A DNA stretch of 64,000 nt from Catelliglobosispora koreensis DSM 44566 (GTDB lineage: Bacteria > Actinomycetota > Actinomycetes > Mycobacteriales > Micromonosporaceae), in the NCBI RefSeq assembly GCF_000379685.1, contig NZ_KB903251.1, positions 248,001-312,000 on the forward strand, in the 5' to 3' direction. The notes under the pieces were generated by a model, which worked only from the letters and a program-made list of their open reading frames with translations, made no database searches and was not told the origin of the DNA. Position numbers and translations under genes: made by a program. Of the stretch, positions 16,800 to 25,637 are shown piece after piece; within the stretch, counting starts at the first letter, position 1; each line of letters starts with the position of its first letter.

Positions 16800-18008
16800 T
16801 CACGGGCGGCCGGTGCGGGTGGCTAGGGCACTGGTGAGGCGGAGAGCACCGAAGGTGCCGGCGATGCCAAGGGCAGCACAGGTCCACCACAGCACCGCCG
16901 GGCCGGCCGTCGTGATCAGGACGGTCGCCATGGCGGGGCCGACGAGACGGGCGACGCCCCAGGACCACAGGATCGCGCCCTGGTAACGGCCGCGGGCTTC
17001 TTCGGGGGCGAGGTCGGCCACGATGCCTCCAGCGACGATGCCGCCCGCGACTTCACCTGAGGTCCAAATGAGAGCGGCGGCGACGTAGGCCAGGGGAGTG
17101 TGCGCGAAACCCGTTGCGGCGACACCGATGCCGACGAGCAGGTAGGAAGCGGCCAGGACCTTGGTGCGGCCCATGGCGGCTAGCTTCGTGTAGAGCACGG
17201 GCTGCAAGACGATGACACCAATCGCGTTCACCACCGCGACGAGACCAAAGACGGTGGGCGGCAAGCCATCCAGGCGGATCGACAGTGGGATCGCGAACTC
17301 GGTCATGCTGTAGACGGTGGTGGCGGCCAGCGTCAGGGCGATGACGGCGAGCATCAAGCGGTCGCGCAGCACTACGGAGTACCCACTGGATGTCTTGGTG
17401 GCGACGGGCCTGGCCCCGCCCTTGATGCCAAAGGCGACGATGCCCGCGAACACGAGGCACGTCACGGCGTCGATGAAGAACAACAGCCCAAACCCGCGCC
17501 CGGCAAGGAATCCCGCCGTCGCGGCGGCCACGGCGGTGCCGATGTTGATAGCCCAGTGGATGAGGCTGAACGCCTTGGGGCGCTGCTCAAACGTGACTGA
17601 GTCAGCGATGAGGGCGTTGGCGGCGGGCAAGAACAGTTTGCTCGTCAGTCCTAATAGGACAGCCGCGGCCATCAGCGTGGGCAGCGACGGCGCGGCGAAG
17701 AGGAGTCCCAGGCTAGCTGGGGTCGCGACGAGACCGATGAGCAGCGCGGGCTTGCGGCCGATGCGGTCCGCTAGGAAACCTCCGAGTGCCGGGCCGGCGA
17801 ATCCACCGACACCGAGAGCGACGACGACTGTGCCTGTTTGCGCCGCGGTGATCCCACGCGAACCGAGGAAGAAGACGAGGAAAGGGACGACCATGTCCCC
17901 GACGCGGTTGGCGATCGTGCCGCTGAAGACGATCCAGAACGCCCGCGGCAGTCCGCCGAAGCGCTGGGCGATGAACCCGGCCGGTACCCGAAGATCTTGC
18001 GTAACCAT
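16800..18008 (-). CDS. Major facilitator superfamily transporter
   Basis: A 402-residue membrane protein with about 12 hydrophobic segments. The family loop 2-3 motif is present (GGFLADRIGRKPALL). It resembles drug/H+ antiporters. It is divergent from a DUF5937-type winged-helix regulator 71 bp away, which most likely controls it. Its 3' end meets the GNAT gene with a 9-nt gap. Confidence 0.9.
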   Translation of the reverse strand: MVTQDLRVPAGFIAQRFGGLPRAFWIVFSGTIANRVGDMVVPFLVFFLGSRGITAAQTGTVVVALGVGGFAGPALGGFLADRIGRKPALLIGLVATPASLGLLFAAPSLPTLMAAAVLLGLTSKLFLPAANALIADSVTFEQRPKAFSLIHWAINIGTAVAAATAGFLAGRGFGLLFFIDAVTCLVFAGIVAFGIKGGARPVATKTSSGYSVVLRDRLMLAVIALTLAATTVYSMTEFAIPLSIRLDGLPPTVFGLVAVVNAIGVIVLQPVLYTKLAAMGRTKVLAASYLLVGIGVAATGFAHTPLAYVAAALIWTSGEVAGGIVAGGIVADLAPEEARGRYQGAILWSWGVARLVGPAMATVLITTAGPAVLWWTCAALGIAGTFGALRLTSALATRTGRP

Positions 18009-18079
18009 GCGATCAATCTGGCTGGCCGTGATCTCCGGCGGTATTGTTTTAGCTCCAGCCGAATCTTAGGGGGCGCCAG

Positions 18080-19039
18080 GTGCTGACAATCGCCTTTTCC
18101 GCAGGTGACGTGGCACGGATCAGGTTCGGGTTCTCGTGCCTGTGGGAGGTCGCGGCGAGCATCCGGGTGCTTCGCGATCCGGGCGATCACGCGGTGCATT
18201 TGCCGTGGGTGACACGGGCGCGCCAGCAACTCGACGGCCAGGACCTGCCCTTACTTGACGTGTTGATTTCCAGCGGCAAGACCTACATGCCTGATTTCCT
18301 GACTCCTGCCCCGCTGACGCTGGTCCCCGATCTCGACGATGAACTCGACGTGTTGCTGAACACACCCGAGGAGTTGGTCAAGGCCGATCTCGAACACATG
18401 GGCCGTCCGATTCCGCAGATCTTCCTCGACGATCCGCGCGCGGGGCTGGCTCAGGTGGCCGCGGAGATCAAGACGTATTGGCAGCTGGCGATCGCTGCGC
18501 ACTGGCCGCGGATCCGGGCTCTGCTCGAGGCCGAGGTGTTCTACCGCGCCCGCCGCCTCGCCGAAGACGGCGCCGAGGGACTGCTCAATGATCTGCACCA
18601 GCGCGTGCGCTGGGAGGAAGGCACCCTGTCGATCGCCCACCGATACTGCTCGGGAACGACCGCGTTAGAAGGCGCCGGGCTGCTGCTCGTGCCATCGGCT
18701 TTCGTCTGGCCGTCGGTGCTGAGCGTTTCAAAGGCGGAGCAGCCCCAATTGGCTTATCCCGCAAGGGGAGTGGCCACGCTATGGGAGTGCCCGGCTGAGG
18801 CTCCCGACGCCCTGGTCGCGGTCATCGGCAAGACGCGGGCACAACTGCTTGCCGCCCTTGACGCGCCGGTGTCCACCACAGACCTGGCCCGTCGCACAGG
18901 ACTGTCCGCTGGGGGAGTGTCGCAGCAGCTCAACGCCCTGCGGGCGGCCGGCCTGGTGACGGCACACCGTTCCGGGCACGCCGTGCTGAACACCCGGACC
19001 GCGGTGGCGGAGTCACTTCTCGCCGGAGCTGCCTTCTAA
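18080..19039 (+). CDS. ArsR-like winged-helix regulator, DUF5937 family
   Basis: A 319-residue cytoplasmic regulator. The N-terminal 230 residues form the actinobacterial DUF5937 domain (RIRFGFSCLWEVAASIRVL). The C-terminal 80 residues hold an ArsR-type winged helix (TTDLARRTGLSAGGVSQQLN, then LRAAGLVTAHRSGHAVL). The order, effector-like domain first and HTH last, is normal for the family. The GTG start faces the MFS gene, the probable target. Confidence 0.85.
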   Translation: MLTIAFSAGDVARIRFGFSCLWEVAASIRVLRDPGDHAVHLPWVTRARQQLDGQDLPLLDVLISSGKTYMPDFLTPAPLTLVPDLDDELDVLLNTPEELVKADLEHMGRPIPQIFLDDPRAGLAQVAAEIKTYWQLAIAAHWPRIRALLEAEVFYRARRLAEDGAEGLLNDLHQRVRWEEGTLSIAHRYCSGTTALEGAGLLLVPSAFVWPSVLSVSKAEQPQLAYPARGVATLWECPAEAPDALVAVIGKTRAQLLAALDAPVSTTDLARRTGLSAGGVSQQLNALRAAGLVTAHRSGHAVLNTRTAVAESLLAGAAF

Positions 19040-19086
19040 CCGACGCCAAGTAGCGCGGGTGGTAGCTGAACCGTCACAATCTTCGG

Positions 19087-20076
19087 GTGCCTGACCCCTC
19101 GTTGCCTGACGCACTGACCTCCCTGGGCCGTGACTGGTCGGCCGCCACGCGGCTGCCGGTGACGTTTGACATCAGCCCGAAGGTCCCGGCCGTCCCGAGC
19201 GAGGTGCGAGCGGATCTGCTCTGGATCGCGCGCGAGGCGCTGCACAACATCGCGGCACACGCGCACGCCCAGCAGGTCTTGCTCATTCTGTCCTATCAGG
19301 ACGGTCAGCTGCGGTTCACCATAACCGATGATGGACAAGGATTTTCGTTCGAAGGCGGGCTGACCGCGCTGTGGTCCGACGGCCGTCAGGGGCTCGCCGG
19401 GATGGACGAGCGGGCCCGGCTGCAAGGCGGAACGCTGGAAGTGCGCACGTGGCCGGAAAATGGCACGAGCATTACGGTCCGCATTCCGGTGGCGCTGCCG
19501 GCTCCGCCGCCGCCCCCGCCAGCCCGGCGCAGCCGGCTGCCCTGGGTCGTCGCCGCGGCAGTGGTCGCAGGGCTGATCGTCGTCGTCGCCCTCTTCCTGC
19601 GCCCGACCGCAGCTAGGCCCATCCTGACCGAACCGTCGCTCACGCCTTCTCCCACAACGTCTCCCGTGACCGTCCCGAGCCCCACGCCGTCGGTGTTGCC
19701 GCTCCTTTCCGCCCCGCCCAGTCCTTCCGCGAGCGTCAGCCCGGCCAAACCCGCCAGCGGTTGCACGGTCGAGTATGTTGTTCGCTCGCAATGGAATCCG
19801 GGTTTCGTCGCCGACGTCATCATCACGAACACCTCGGCTGTCCCCGTCGAGGGCTGGCGTCTCATGTGGACCTTCAGCGCGGCGCAGGAAGTCCGCAACC
19901 ATTGGAACGCGACCATGACGCAGACCGGGGCGAGCGTCACCGCGATCAACGCGGGAAGCAACGGGCGCATCGAGCCCAAACAGAGCGTCAAGCTGGGCTT
20001 TGAGGGCGTGTGGTCGGGCGGCAATCCCCTGCCAGCCAGCTTTACCCTGAACGGAAGTCCCTGCGCTCTGGCATGA
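19087..20076 (+). CDS. Orphan HATPase - transmembrane - cellulose-binding (CBM2) fusion protein
   Basis: A 329-residue membrane protein with an unusual order. Residues 1-135 are a NarL-family sensor-kinase HATPase_c domain with N box (REALHNIAAHA, Asn54), G1 (DDGQGF, 81-86) and G2 (QGLAGM). It begins after the point where the phosphoacceptor helix would be, so there is no His box. Residues 147-150 (RRSR) precede a single span (151-171), which by the positive-inside rule puts the ATPase in the cytoplasm. Residues 172-222 are a Pro/Ser/Thr linker. Residues 226-329 are a family 2 carbohydrate-binding module with bounding Cys226/Cys326 and aromatic Trp residues (SQWNPGF, GWRLMWTF, NHWNATMTQ). No response regulator is adjacent. 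It may sense cellulose or chitin. The GTG start is the only plausible one. Confidence 0.85.
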   Translation: MPDPSLPDALTSLGRDWSAATRLPVTFDISPKVPAVPSEVRADLLWIAREALHNIAAHAHAQQVLLILSYQDGQLRFTITDDGQGFSFEGGLTALWSDGRQGLAGMDERARLQGGTLEVRTWPENGTSITVRIPVALPAPPPPPPARRSRLPWVVAAAVVAGLIVVVALFLRPTAARPILTEPSLTPSPTTSPVTVPSPTPSVLPLLSAPPSPSASVSPAKPASGCTVEYVVRSQWNPGFVADVIITNTSAVPVEGWRLMWTFSAAQEVRNHWNATMTQTGASVTAINAGSNGRIEPKQSVKLGFEGVWSGGNPLPASFTLNGSPCALA

Positions 20077-20083
20077 TCGGGGC

Positions 20084-21550
20084 ATGGGCGTGCGTTGCCT
20101 GGTCACCGGGGCCACCGGTTATATCGGCGGCCGGCTAGCGCCGCGCCTGATCGAGGCGGGCCACACTGTCCGCTGCTTGACGCGTTCCGCGCTGCGGCTG
20201 CGCGACGTCCCGTGGGCTGACCGTGCCGAAGTGGTGCAGGGCGATTTGCTTGAGCCCGCGGAGGTGCGCCAGGCGTTAGAGGGCATCGACGTCGCCTACT
20301 TCCTCGCCCACTCGCTGGGCTCACCTGACTTCGCCGACAAAGACCGCCGTGCGGCCGAGATTTTCGCCGAGGCGGCGTTAAGCGCTGGCGTTAGCCGGAT
20401 TGTCTACCTTGGTGGACCGGAACCCGAAGGGACACACGCTTCCGCGCACTTACGTTCACGGGACGAAGTCAGCGAGATTCTCACCGCTTCAGGCGTGCCA
20501 ACGGTGACGCTTCGTGCCGCGGTCATCATTGGCTCCGGGTCAGCCTCGTTTGAGATGTTGCGTTATCTGACCGAGCGGCTGCCCGTCATGGTGACTCCGC
20601 GCTGGGTGCATAACAGGATTCAGCCGATCGCGGTCCGCGACGTGCTGCACTATCTCGTCGCGTGGGCGTCTGTCACCGAAGAAGTCAACCGGGACTTCGA
20701 CATCGGCGGCACGGACGTGCTCACCTACGCCGACATGATGCGCCGCTATGCGCGGGTGGCTCAGCTCCCGCCCCGCATCATCATTCCCGTGCGGACACTG
20801 TCGCCTTGGCTGAGTTCGCAATGGGTTGGCCTGGTTACGCCAGTGCCGGGGCGGATCGCGAAACCGTTGGTACTAAGCCTGATTCACGAGGCCGTGTGCC
20901 GTGAGCACGACATCGCCGCTTTCGTGCCTGATCCGCCCGGTGGGCTCAAAGGCTTTGACGAAGCGGTCCGCCTCGCGCTCGCCAAGGTGCGCGATGACGA
21001 GGTCGAAACCCGCTGGGCCAACGCGACCTGGATCGGAGCGCCCGCCGATCCTCTGCCCACCGACCCGCAGTGGTCGGGCGGGACGGTCTATCGCGATATC
21101 CGCACGCGCGAAGTTAGTGCCTCACCCGAGGCGTTGTGGCGAGTGGTCACACGCATCGGTGGCGAGACCGGCTGGTACTCCTTCCCGCTGGCGTGGGCGA
21201 TTCGAGGCTGGCTGGACCGGCTCGTGGGCGGGGTCGGGCTGCGACGCGGACGGCGTGATGCCGATGAGCTGTATGCCGGTGAGGCACTTGACTTCTGGCG
21301 TGTTGAAGAGATCGAGCGCTTTGAACTTCTGCGCCTGCGCGCGGAGATGAAACTGCCCGGACAGGCCTGGCTGGAAATGAGGATCGGCGACGGCCCGGCC
21401 GGTTCGTATTACGAGCAGCGGGCGATCTTCGTGCCGCGGGGACTGGCGGGTCACCTCTACTGGTGGGCGGTCGCACCCTTCCACTCGATCGTCTTTGGTG
21501 GCATGGCACGCAACATGGCCCGGGCCGCCGAACGCCAAACGGAAGCGTGA
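20084..21550 (+). CDS. SDR-type NAD(P)-binding protein with DUF2867 domain
   Basis: A 488-residue cytoplasmic protein. The first 290 residues are an atypical short-chain dehydrogenase fold (VTGATGYIGGRLAPRLIEAGH, then GDLLEP and VYLGGPEP). The last 150 form the DUF2867 SRPBCC-like domain (REVSASPEALWRVVTRIGG, YEQRAIFVPRGLAGHLYWW). Similar proteins are usually annotated as nucleoside-diphosphate sugar epimerase or YbjT-like, with unknown substrates. It starts 8 nt after the CBM2 fusion gene and 25 nt before the MerR gene. Confidence 0.88.
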   Translation: MGVRCLVTGATGYIGGRLAPRLIEAGHTVRCLTRSALRLRDVPWADRAEVVQGDLLEPAEVRQALEGIDVAYFLAHSLGSPDFADKDRRAAEIFAEAALSAGVSRIVYLGGPEPEGTHASAHLRSRDEVSEILTASGVPTVTLRAAVIIGSGSASFEMLRYLTERLPVMVTPRWVHNRIQPIAVRDVLHYLVAWASVTEEVNRDFDIGGTDVLTYADMMRRYARVAQLPPRIIIPVRTLSPWLSSQWVGLVTPVPGRIAKPLVLSLIHEAVCREHDIAAFVPDPPGGLKGFDEAVRLALAKVRDDEVETRWANATWIGAPADPLPTDPQWSGGTVYRDIRTREVSASPEALWRVVTRIGGETGWYSFPLAWAIRGWLDRLVGGVGLRRGRRDADELYAGEALDFWRVEEIERFELLRLRAEMKLPGQAWLEMRIGDGPAGSYYEQRAIFVPRGLAGHLYWWAVAPFHSIVFGGMARNMARAAERQTEA

Positions 21551-21574
21551 TTTCGTAGCGGTACGCTCGCAGAT

Positions 21575-22459
21575 GTGGAGACCGTGGGGCTGAGCGCGGG
21601 CGCGGTGTCGCGGCGCCTGGGCATCGCCGTGACCACCTTGCGCACGTGGCACCAGCGTTATGGGCTCGGTCCCAGCGGGCACGAGGCGGGCAGTCACCGC
21701 CGCTATACCGAGTCCGATGTGGAGCGTCTGGAGTGGATGCGCCAGCTGACCGCGCAAGGCGTTCCCGCCGCTGAAGCCGCCCGTGTCGTGACGTCTCCGC
21801 GAGACGAATCGCTGCCGCTGTTCCAGGCCCGGGCCGGCGGTGGGCATGCCATCCCGGTCGGGCAGGCTGGCTCGGCGGCCCGCGGGCTGGCCAACGCGGC
21901 GATGCGGCTGGATCAGGCCATGGTGCGTCATCTCGTGCAGGAAGCGGTCGATACGCACGGGGTGTCCGGTGCCTGGGCCGAGGTGTTGTGCCCGGTGCTC
22001 ATCGGGATCGGCAAACGGCACGCGGCCACCAACGAGCTAGTCGAAGTGGAGCACCTGCTCTCGCGCAGCATCGGCGATGTCCTCGGGTCGGTGTCGCAGC
22101 CACCGGCGCAGGCGACGGTCCTGCTCGCCTGTGCCGACGAGGAGCAGCACAGCCTCGCCCTCGAAGCGCTGGCCGCGGCGCTCGCTGAGCGCGGCATGGC
22201 CTGCCGCATGCTCGGGGCGCGCGTGCCTACGAGCGCTTTGCTCGCCGCGGTACGCCGGACCGGGCCAGCGGTAGTGGTGCTTTGGTCGCACGCGCACAGC
22301 ACGGGCGACCCGGCGCAGCTGGAGGCGCTGCTCACCACGCGGCCGCGCCCGGTTCTGGTTCTCGCCGCTGGGCCCGGCTGGCCCGCTCGGTTGCCTGCTG
22401 GAGTGCTCACGCCCAGCTCGCTGGCTGACGCTCTCGCGCTCATCACTCCCGTCATCTGA
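21575..22459 (+). CDS. MerR-family B12-binding regulator (CarH/LitR-like)
   Basis: A 294-residue regulator. The N-terminal MerR winged helix (GAVSRRLGIAVTTLRTWHQRYG, then GSHRRYTESDVERLEWM) is followed by a four-helix bundle and a Rossmann cobalamin-binding domain. CarH-type proteins bind adenosylcobalamin as a light sensor and repress in the dark. The E-H pair of the bundle is present (Glu159-His160), and a candidate lower ligand is His192 in EEQHSLA. The Trp that caps the cofactor in CarH appears replaced by His149, and the usual Gly after the ligand is Ala. The target is probably the operon starting 105 bp downstream. Confidence 0.85.
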   Translation: METVGLSAGAVSRRLGIAVTTLRTWHQRYGLGPSGHEAGSHRRYTESDVERLEWMRQLTAQGVPAAEAARVVTSPRDESLPLFQARAGGGHAIPVGQAGSAARGLANAAMRLDQAMVRHLVQEAVDTHGVSGAWAEVLCPVLIGIGKRHAATNELVEVEHLLSRSIGDVLGSVSQPPAQATVLLACADEEQHSLALEALAAALAERGMACRMLGARVPTSALLAAVRRTGPAVVVLWSHAHSTGDPAQLEALLTTRPRPVLVLAAGPGWPARLPAGVLTPSSLADALALITPVI

Positions 22460-22471
22460 CTCTCCCGGGTC

Positions 22472-22530
22472 TTGCAGCTGGCCAAAGTGCGAGCAATAAT
22501 CGACGCAGAAAACGACGCAATATTTCGCAC
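22472..22530 (+). promoter_or_regulatory. Promoter and direct-repeat operator of the lipid-modification operon
   Basis: TTGCAG (22472-22477), a 17-bp spacer and AATAAT (22495-22500) make a good promoter. Overlapping its -10 and continuing downstream are repeated CGACGCA-like units about 11-13 bp apart: CGAGCA (22490), CGACGCA (22501), CGACGCA (22513) and CGCACCCA (22526). CarH tetramers are known to bind direct repeats of about this spacing, so this is a likely MerR-B12 site. Confidence 0.55.
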
Positions 22531-22564
22531 CCATCCGTGGTGGGGGTGTCAACGAAGGACGGTT

Positions 22565-23818
22565 ATGAGAGCCAGAAGGCAAGTCGCGGTGATCGGGTCC
22601 GGCGTGTCCGGGCTCACCGCGGCCTACGTCCTACAGCACACGGCTGACGTCACCCTCTTCGAAGCGGAGGCGCGGCTCGGTGGGCACGCGCACACGCACG
22701 ATGTGCCAGTGGGCGCGAAGACCTGGGCGGTCGACTCGGGGTTCATCGTCCACAATGAACGCACCTACCCGCACTTGCTGCGGCTCTTTCGTGAGCTGGG
22801 AGTGTCCACGCAGGACACCGAGATGAGCATGTCCATCTCGTGCCGCGGGTGCGGACTGGAATACGCCGGGGCACGGGGCTTTAGCGGCCTGTTCGCCCGG
22901 CCCGCCAACGCTGTCACCGCACGCTACTTGCGCATGCTGACCCAGGTGCCCGTGTTTCACCGGCAGGCCCAGGCGCTGCTCGACGCCGGAGACGACAGCC
23001 CCACGCTGGGCGAGTTCCTGCGCCAAGGGCGGTATAGCGCCTATTTCATCCAGCACTTCGCCGTGCCGCTGGTGTCAGCCGTCTGGTCTTGCGAACCAAG
23101 GCTGGCGCTGGAATATCCGGCGCGCTATCTGTTCACGTTCCTGGCCAACCACGGCATGCTCTCGGTCAAAGGCTCGCCCCAATGGCGGACAGTCGTGGGC
23201 GGCTCGCGGTCCTATGTGGAACGCATCGCCAAACGCCTCACCGCCGTGCATTCGATGACTCCCGTGCGCGCGGTGCGGCGGCATCCAGCGGGCGTGGAGA
23301 TAACGGACGATTCCGGGACTACCAAAGACTTCGCCGCTGCCGTCATCGCCACCCACGCCGACGACGCGCTGCGTTTGCTGGTGAACCCGACCCGGGCGGA
23401 GCGGTCCGTTCTGGGGGCGTTTCAGTATTCCCAGAACGAAACAGTGCTGCACTCTGACGAGCGGGTGCTGCCGCGCGCACGGGCGGCGCGAGCGAGCTGG
23501 AACTATCTGCTTCCCTCCTGCGATCCGGGGCCAGGCGCCGTGCGCGTCAGCTATGACATGAACCGCTTGCAGCGCCTGGACTCTGACACACCCTTCGTGG
23601 TGACCCTTGGTGGCGCTGAAAACGTGCGGCGCGTGCACGCCACCATGACCTACCGCCACCCGCTCTATACTCCGGAAACCCTTGCGGCGCAGCGCGACCT
23701 GCCCGGCTTGAGCACGCGTGAGCTGGCCTTCGCCGGTGCGTATCACGGCTGGGGATTCCACGAAGACGGCTGCCGTTCCGGCGTTCAGGCGGCCTGGCGC
23801 TTGGGGGCGGTGTGGTAG
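22565..23818 (+). CDS. FAD-dependent amine-oxidase-like oxidoreductase
   Basis: A 417-residue flavoprotein. The N-terminal dinucleotide fold is VAVIGSGVSGLTAAYVLQ, followed by GGHAHT, and the C-terminal FAD segment is AGAYHGWGFHEDGC. It belongs to the NAD/FAD-binding amine oxidase group that regularly sits with DUF1365 and cyclopropane-fatty-acid synthase genes. In some bacteria, members of this group desaturate methylated acyl chains (for example on the route to furan fatty acids). The ATG has an AAGGAC ribosome site. It is the first gene of a five-gene operon with overlapping ends. Confidence 0.88.
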   Translation: MRARRQVAVIGSGVSGLTAAYVLQHTADVTLFEAEARLGGHAHTHDVPVGAKTWAVDSGFIVHNERTYPHLLRLFRELGVSTQDTEMSMSISCRGCGLEYAGARGFSGLFARPANAVTARYLRMLTQVPVFHRQAQALLDAGDDSPTLGEFLRQGRYSAYFIQHFAVPLVSAVWSCEPRLALEYPARYLFTFLANHGMLSVKGSPQWRTVVGGSRSYVERIAKRLTAVHSMTPVRAVRRHPAGVEITDDSGTTKDFAAAVIATHADDALRLLVNPTRAERSVLGAFQYSQNETVLHSDERVLPRARAARASWNYLLPSCDPGPGAVRVSYDMNRLQRLDSDTPFVVTLGGAENVRRVHATMTYRHPLYTPETLAAQRDLPGLSTRELAFAGAYHGWGFHEDGCRSGVQAAWRLGAVW

Positions 23819-24459
23819 CCGTCCTCTACGAAAGCACGGTGCGGCACAACCGGACTGTCCCGTTCAAGTACGGGTTCGCCCACCGCACCTACTACTGGCT
23901 GGTCGACATCGACAACTTGCCAAGGCTGCGGTGGTGGATGCGGCCGGTGATCAGCTTTCCCCGCGACCTGCGCGCACAGCTCGGCCTGACCAGCGACCGG
24001 GTATTCCTGCTGACTCAGGCGAAAGTGTTCGGCCACGTCTTCAATCCGATCAGCATCTACTGGTGCTTCAAGGCCGATCAGACGCTGGAAAACGTCGTCG
24101 CCGAGGTGCACAACACGTATGGCGGTCAGCACCGGTATTGGCTGACGCCGAAAGAGGACGGCTTATTGCGTACCAGCAAAAGCTTTTATGTTTCTCCGTT
24201 CTTTGAAGTCGACGGTGAGTACCAGATGCGCTTGCCGTTGCCGGAAGAGTTGCTGCGCTTGCGCATTAGCCTCACCCGCGCGGGCGGCAGGCCGTTTCGC
24301 GCCAGCCTAACAGGACATGCCGTCCCAATGACCGCGCCAAAAGTGTTGCGGTTCATGGTGTCAGCGATGCTCGTGGCGGCACGGATCAGATATCACGGCG
24401 TGCGGCTGTATCTACGTGGTTTGCCGGTCGTCCCCAGGCCAAGGAGGAAGGCGGCATGA
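23812..24459 (+). CDS. DUF1365 family protein
   Basis: A 215-residue protein matching DUF1365 along its length (VRHNRTVPFKYGFAHRTYYW, VFGHVFNPISIYWCF, EVHNTYGGQHRYWL). The biochemical role is not settled. The family is almost always next to the FAD protein and CFA-type methyltransferases, which implies a part in acyl-chain modification. It overlaps the preceding gene by 7 nt and the next by 4 nt. Confidence 0.9.
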   Translation: MVAVLYESTVRHNRTVPFKYGFAHRTYYWLVDIDNLPRLRWWMRPVISFPRDLRAQLGLTSDRVFLLTQAKVFGHVFNPISIYWCFKADQTLENVVAEVHNTYGGQHRYWLTPKEDGLLRTSKSFYVSPFFEVDGEYQMRLPLPEELLRLRISLTRAGGRPFRASLTGHAVPMTAPKVLRFMVSAMLVAARIRYHGVRLYLRGLPVVPRPRRKAA

Positions 24460-25637
24460 GGGCGGCGATCGCCAAGGCACTGGTGCAACGGACTGTCGAG
24501 CGGCTGCCGCTGCGCCTCGCGTTGCCTGACGGGACGCTGCGCGGTGGGGCACAGGGCGATCCTGTGCTGCGGCTCAACCGGCCGGAGGCGTTCTATGCCA
24601 AGCTGGGCCGCCATGGGCTGATCGGCTTCGGGGAGTCCTATCAGGACGGTGACTGGGACTGCGACGAGCTGCCCCAAGCGCTGGCGGTGCTCGCCGCGCA
24701 CGTGGAGACCATCGTTCCCCGCGGACTGCAATGGATTCGCCGGTTCTATGCCGCCGCGCTTCCGCGCAGTGAAGCCAGCACGCTGGCTAACGCCCAGCAC
24801 AACATCGCCCGGCACTACGACTTGTCCAATCAGTTGTTCGCCTCCTTTCTGGACGAGACGATGACTTACTCCTCGGCGCTTTTCGGCGAATCGCCAGCGA
24901 CGTGGGAGGGCTTGGCTGACGCGCAGCGCCGCAAAATCGACCGGCTGCTCGACCTGACGAGCACGGGGCCGGGAACGCGGCTCCTCGAAATCGGCACCGG
25001 CTGGGGCGAGCTCGCGGTCAGGGCCGCCAAACGTGGCGCCATCGTGCACACGGTCACGCTTTCCGAAGAACAAAGGGCCTACGCCAGGACGTACGCCGAA
25101 AGCGAAGGCGTGGCCGAAAGAGTCGACGTGCGCCTGTGTGACTACCGCCTGATCCCGGGCGAGCAGGCGTATGACGTGATCGTCAGCGTCGAGATGATCG
25201 AGGCGGTGGGAGAGCGCTACTGGCCGGACTACTTCGCCGCGTTGCGCCGGCTGCTCGCACCCGGCGGAAGGATTGGGCTGCAAGCCATCACGATGGCCCA
25301 CCACCGGATGCTGGCCACACGTAACACCTACACGTGGATCCAGAAATACATCTTCCCCGGCGGTCTCATTCCGTCCGTCGAGGCGATCGAGCGGCTCAGT
25401 GGACTGCCCGTCCTCGGCAAGCACGCTTTCGGTTCCGACTATGCCGAGACGCTGCGACTGTGGCGCGAGCGGTTCCTGGCGCAAGCGTCCTATGTGGACA
25501 GCATCGGGTTCGACGAGCGGTTCCGGCGCACGTGGGAGCTTTACCTTGCCTATTCCGAAGCCGGGTTCGCCTCCGGTTACCTGAACGTGCACCAGTTTCT
25601 GCTCGGCGCGCACGCGAGACTAAAGGTGGCGGCATGA
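24456..25637 (+). CDS. Cyclopropane-fatty-acyl-phospholipid synthase family methyltransferase 1
   Basis: A 393-residue SAM-dependent methyltransferase. It has the HYDLSNQLF substrate-binding segment, motif I (LLEIGTGWGELA) and VSVEMIEAVGERYWPDYF. These enzymes methylate double bonds of membrane phospholipid acyl chains, giving cyclopropane or methyl-branched products. It is coupled to genes on both sides by 4-nt overlaps. It differs clearly from the next gene's product, so the two probably act at different steps. Confidence 0.92.
   Translation: MRAAIAKALVQRTVERLPLRLALPDGTLRGGAQGDPVLRLNRPEAFYAKLGRHGLIGFGESYQDGDWDCDELPQALAVLAAHVETIVPRGLQWIRRFYAAALPRSEASTLANAQHNIARHYDLSNQLFASFLDETMTYSSALFGESPATWEGLADAQRRKIDRLLDLTSTGPGTRLLEIGTGWGELAVRAAKRGAIVHTVTLSEEQRAYARTYAESEGVAERVDVRLCDYRLIPGEQAYDVIVSVEMIEAVGERYWPDYFAALRRLLAPGGRIGLQAITMAHHRMLATRNTYTWIQKYIFPGGLIPSVEAIERLSGLPVLGKHAFGSDYAETLRLWRERFLAQASYVDSIGFDERFRRTWELYLAYSEAGFASGYLNVHQFLLGAHARLKVAA

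Noticed and set aside
24393-25613. A 406-codon minus-strand frame opposite the first CFA methyltransferase
   Set aside because: It has no recognisable domain and no ribosome site. The opposite strand holds an intact methyltransferase within a coupled operon.
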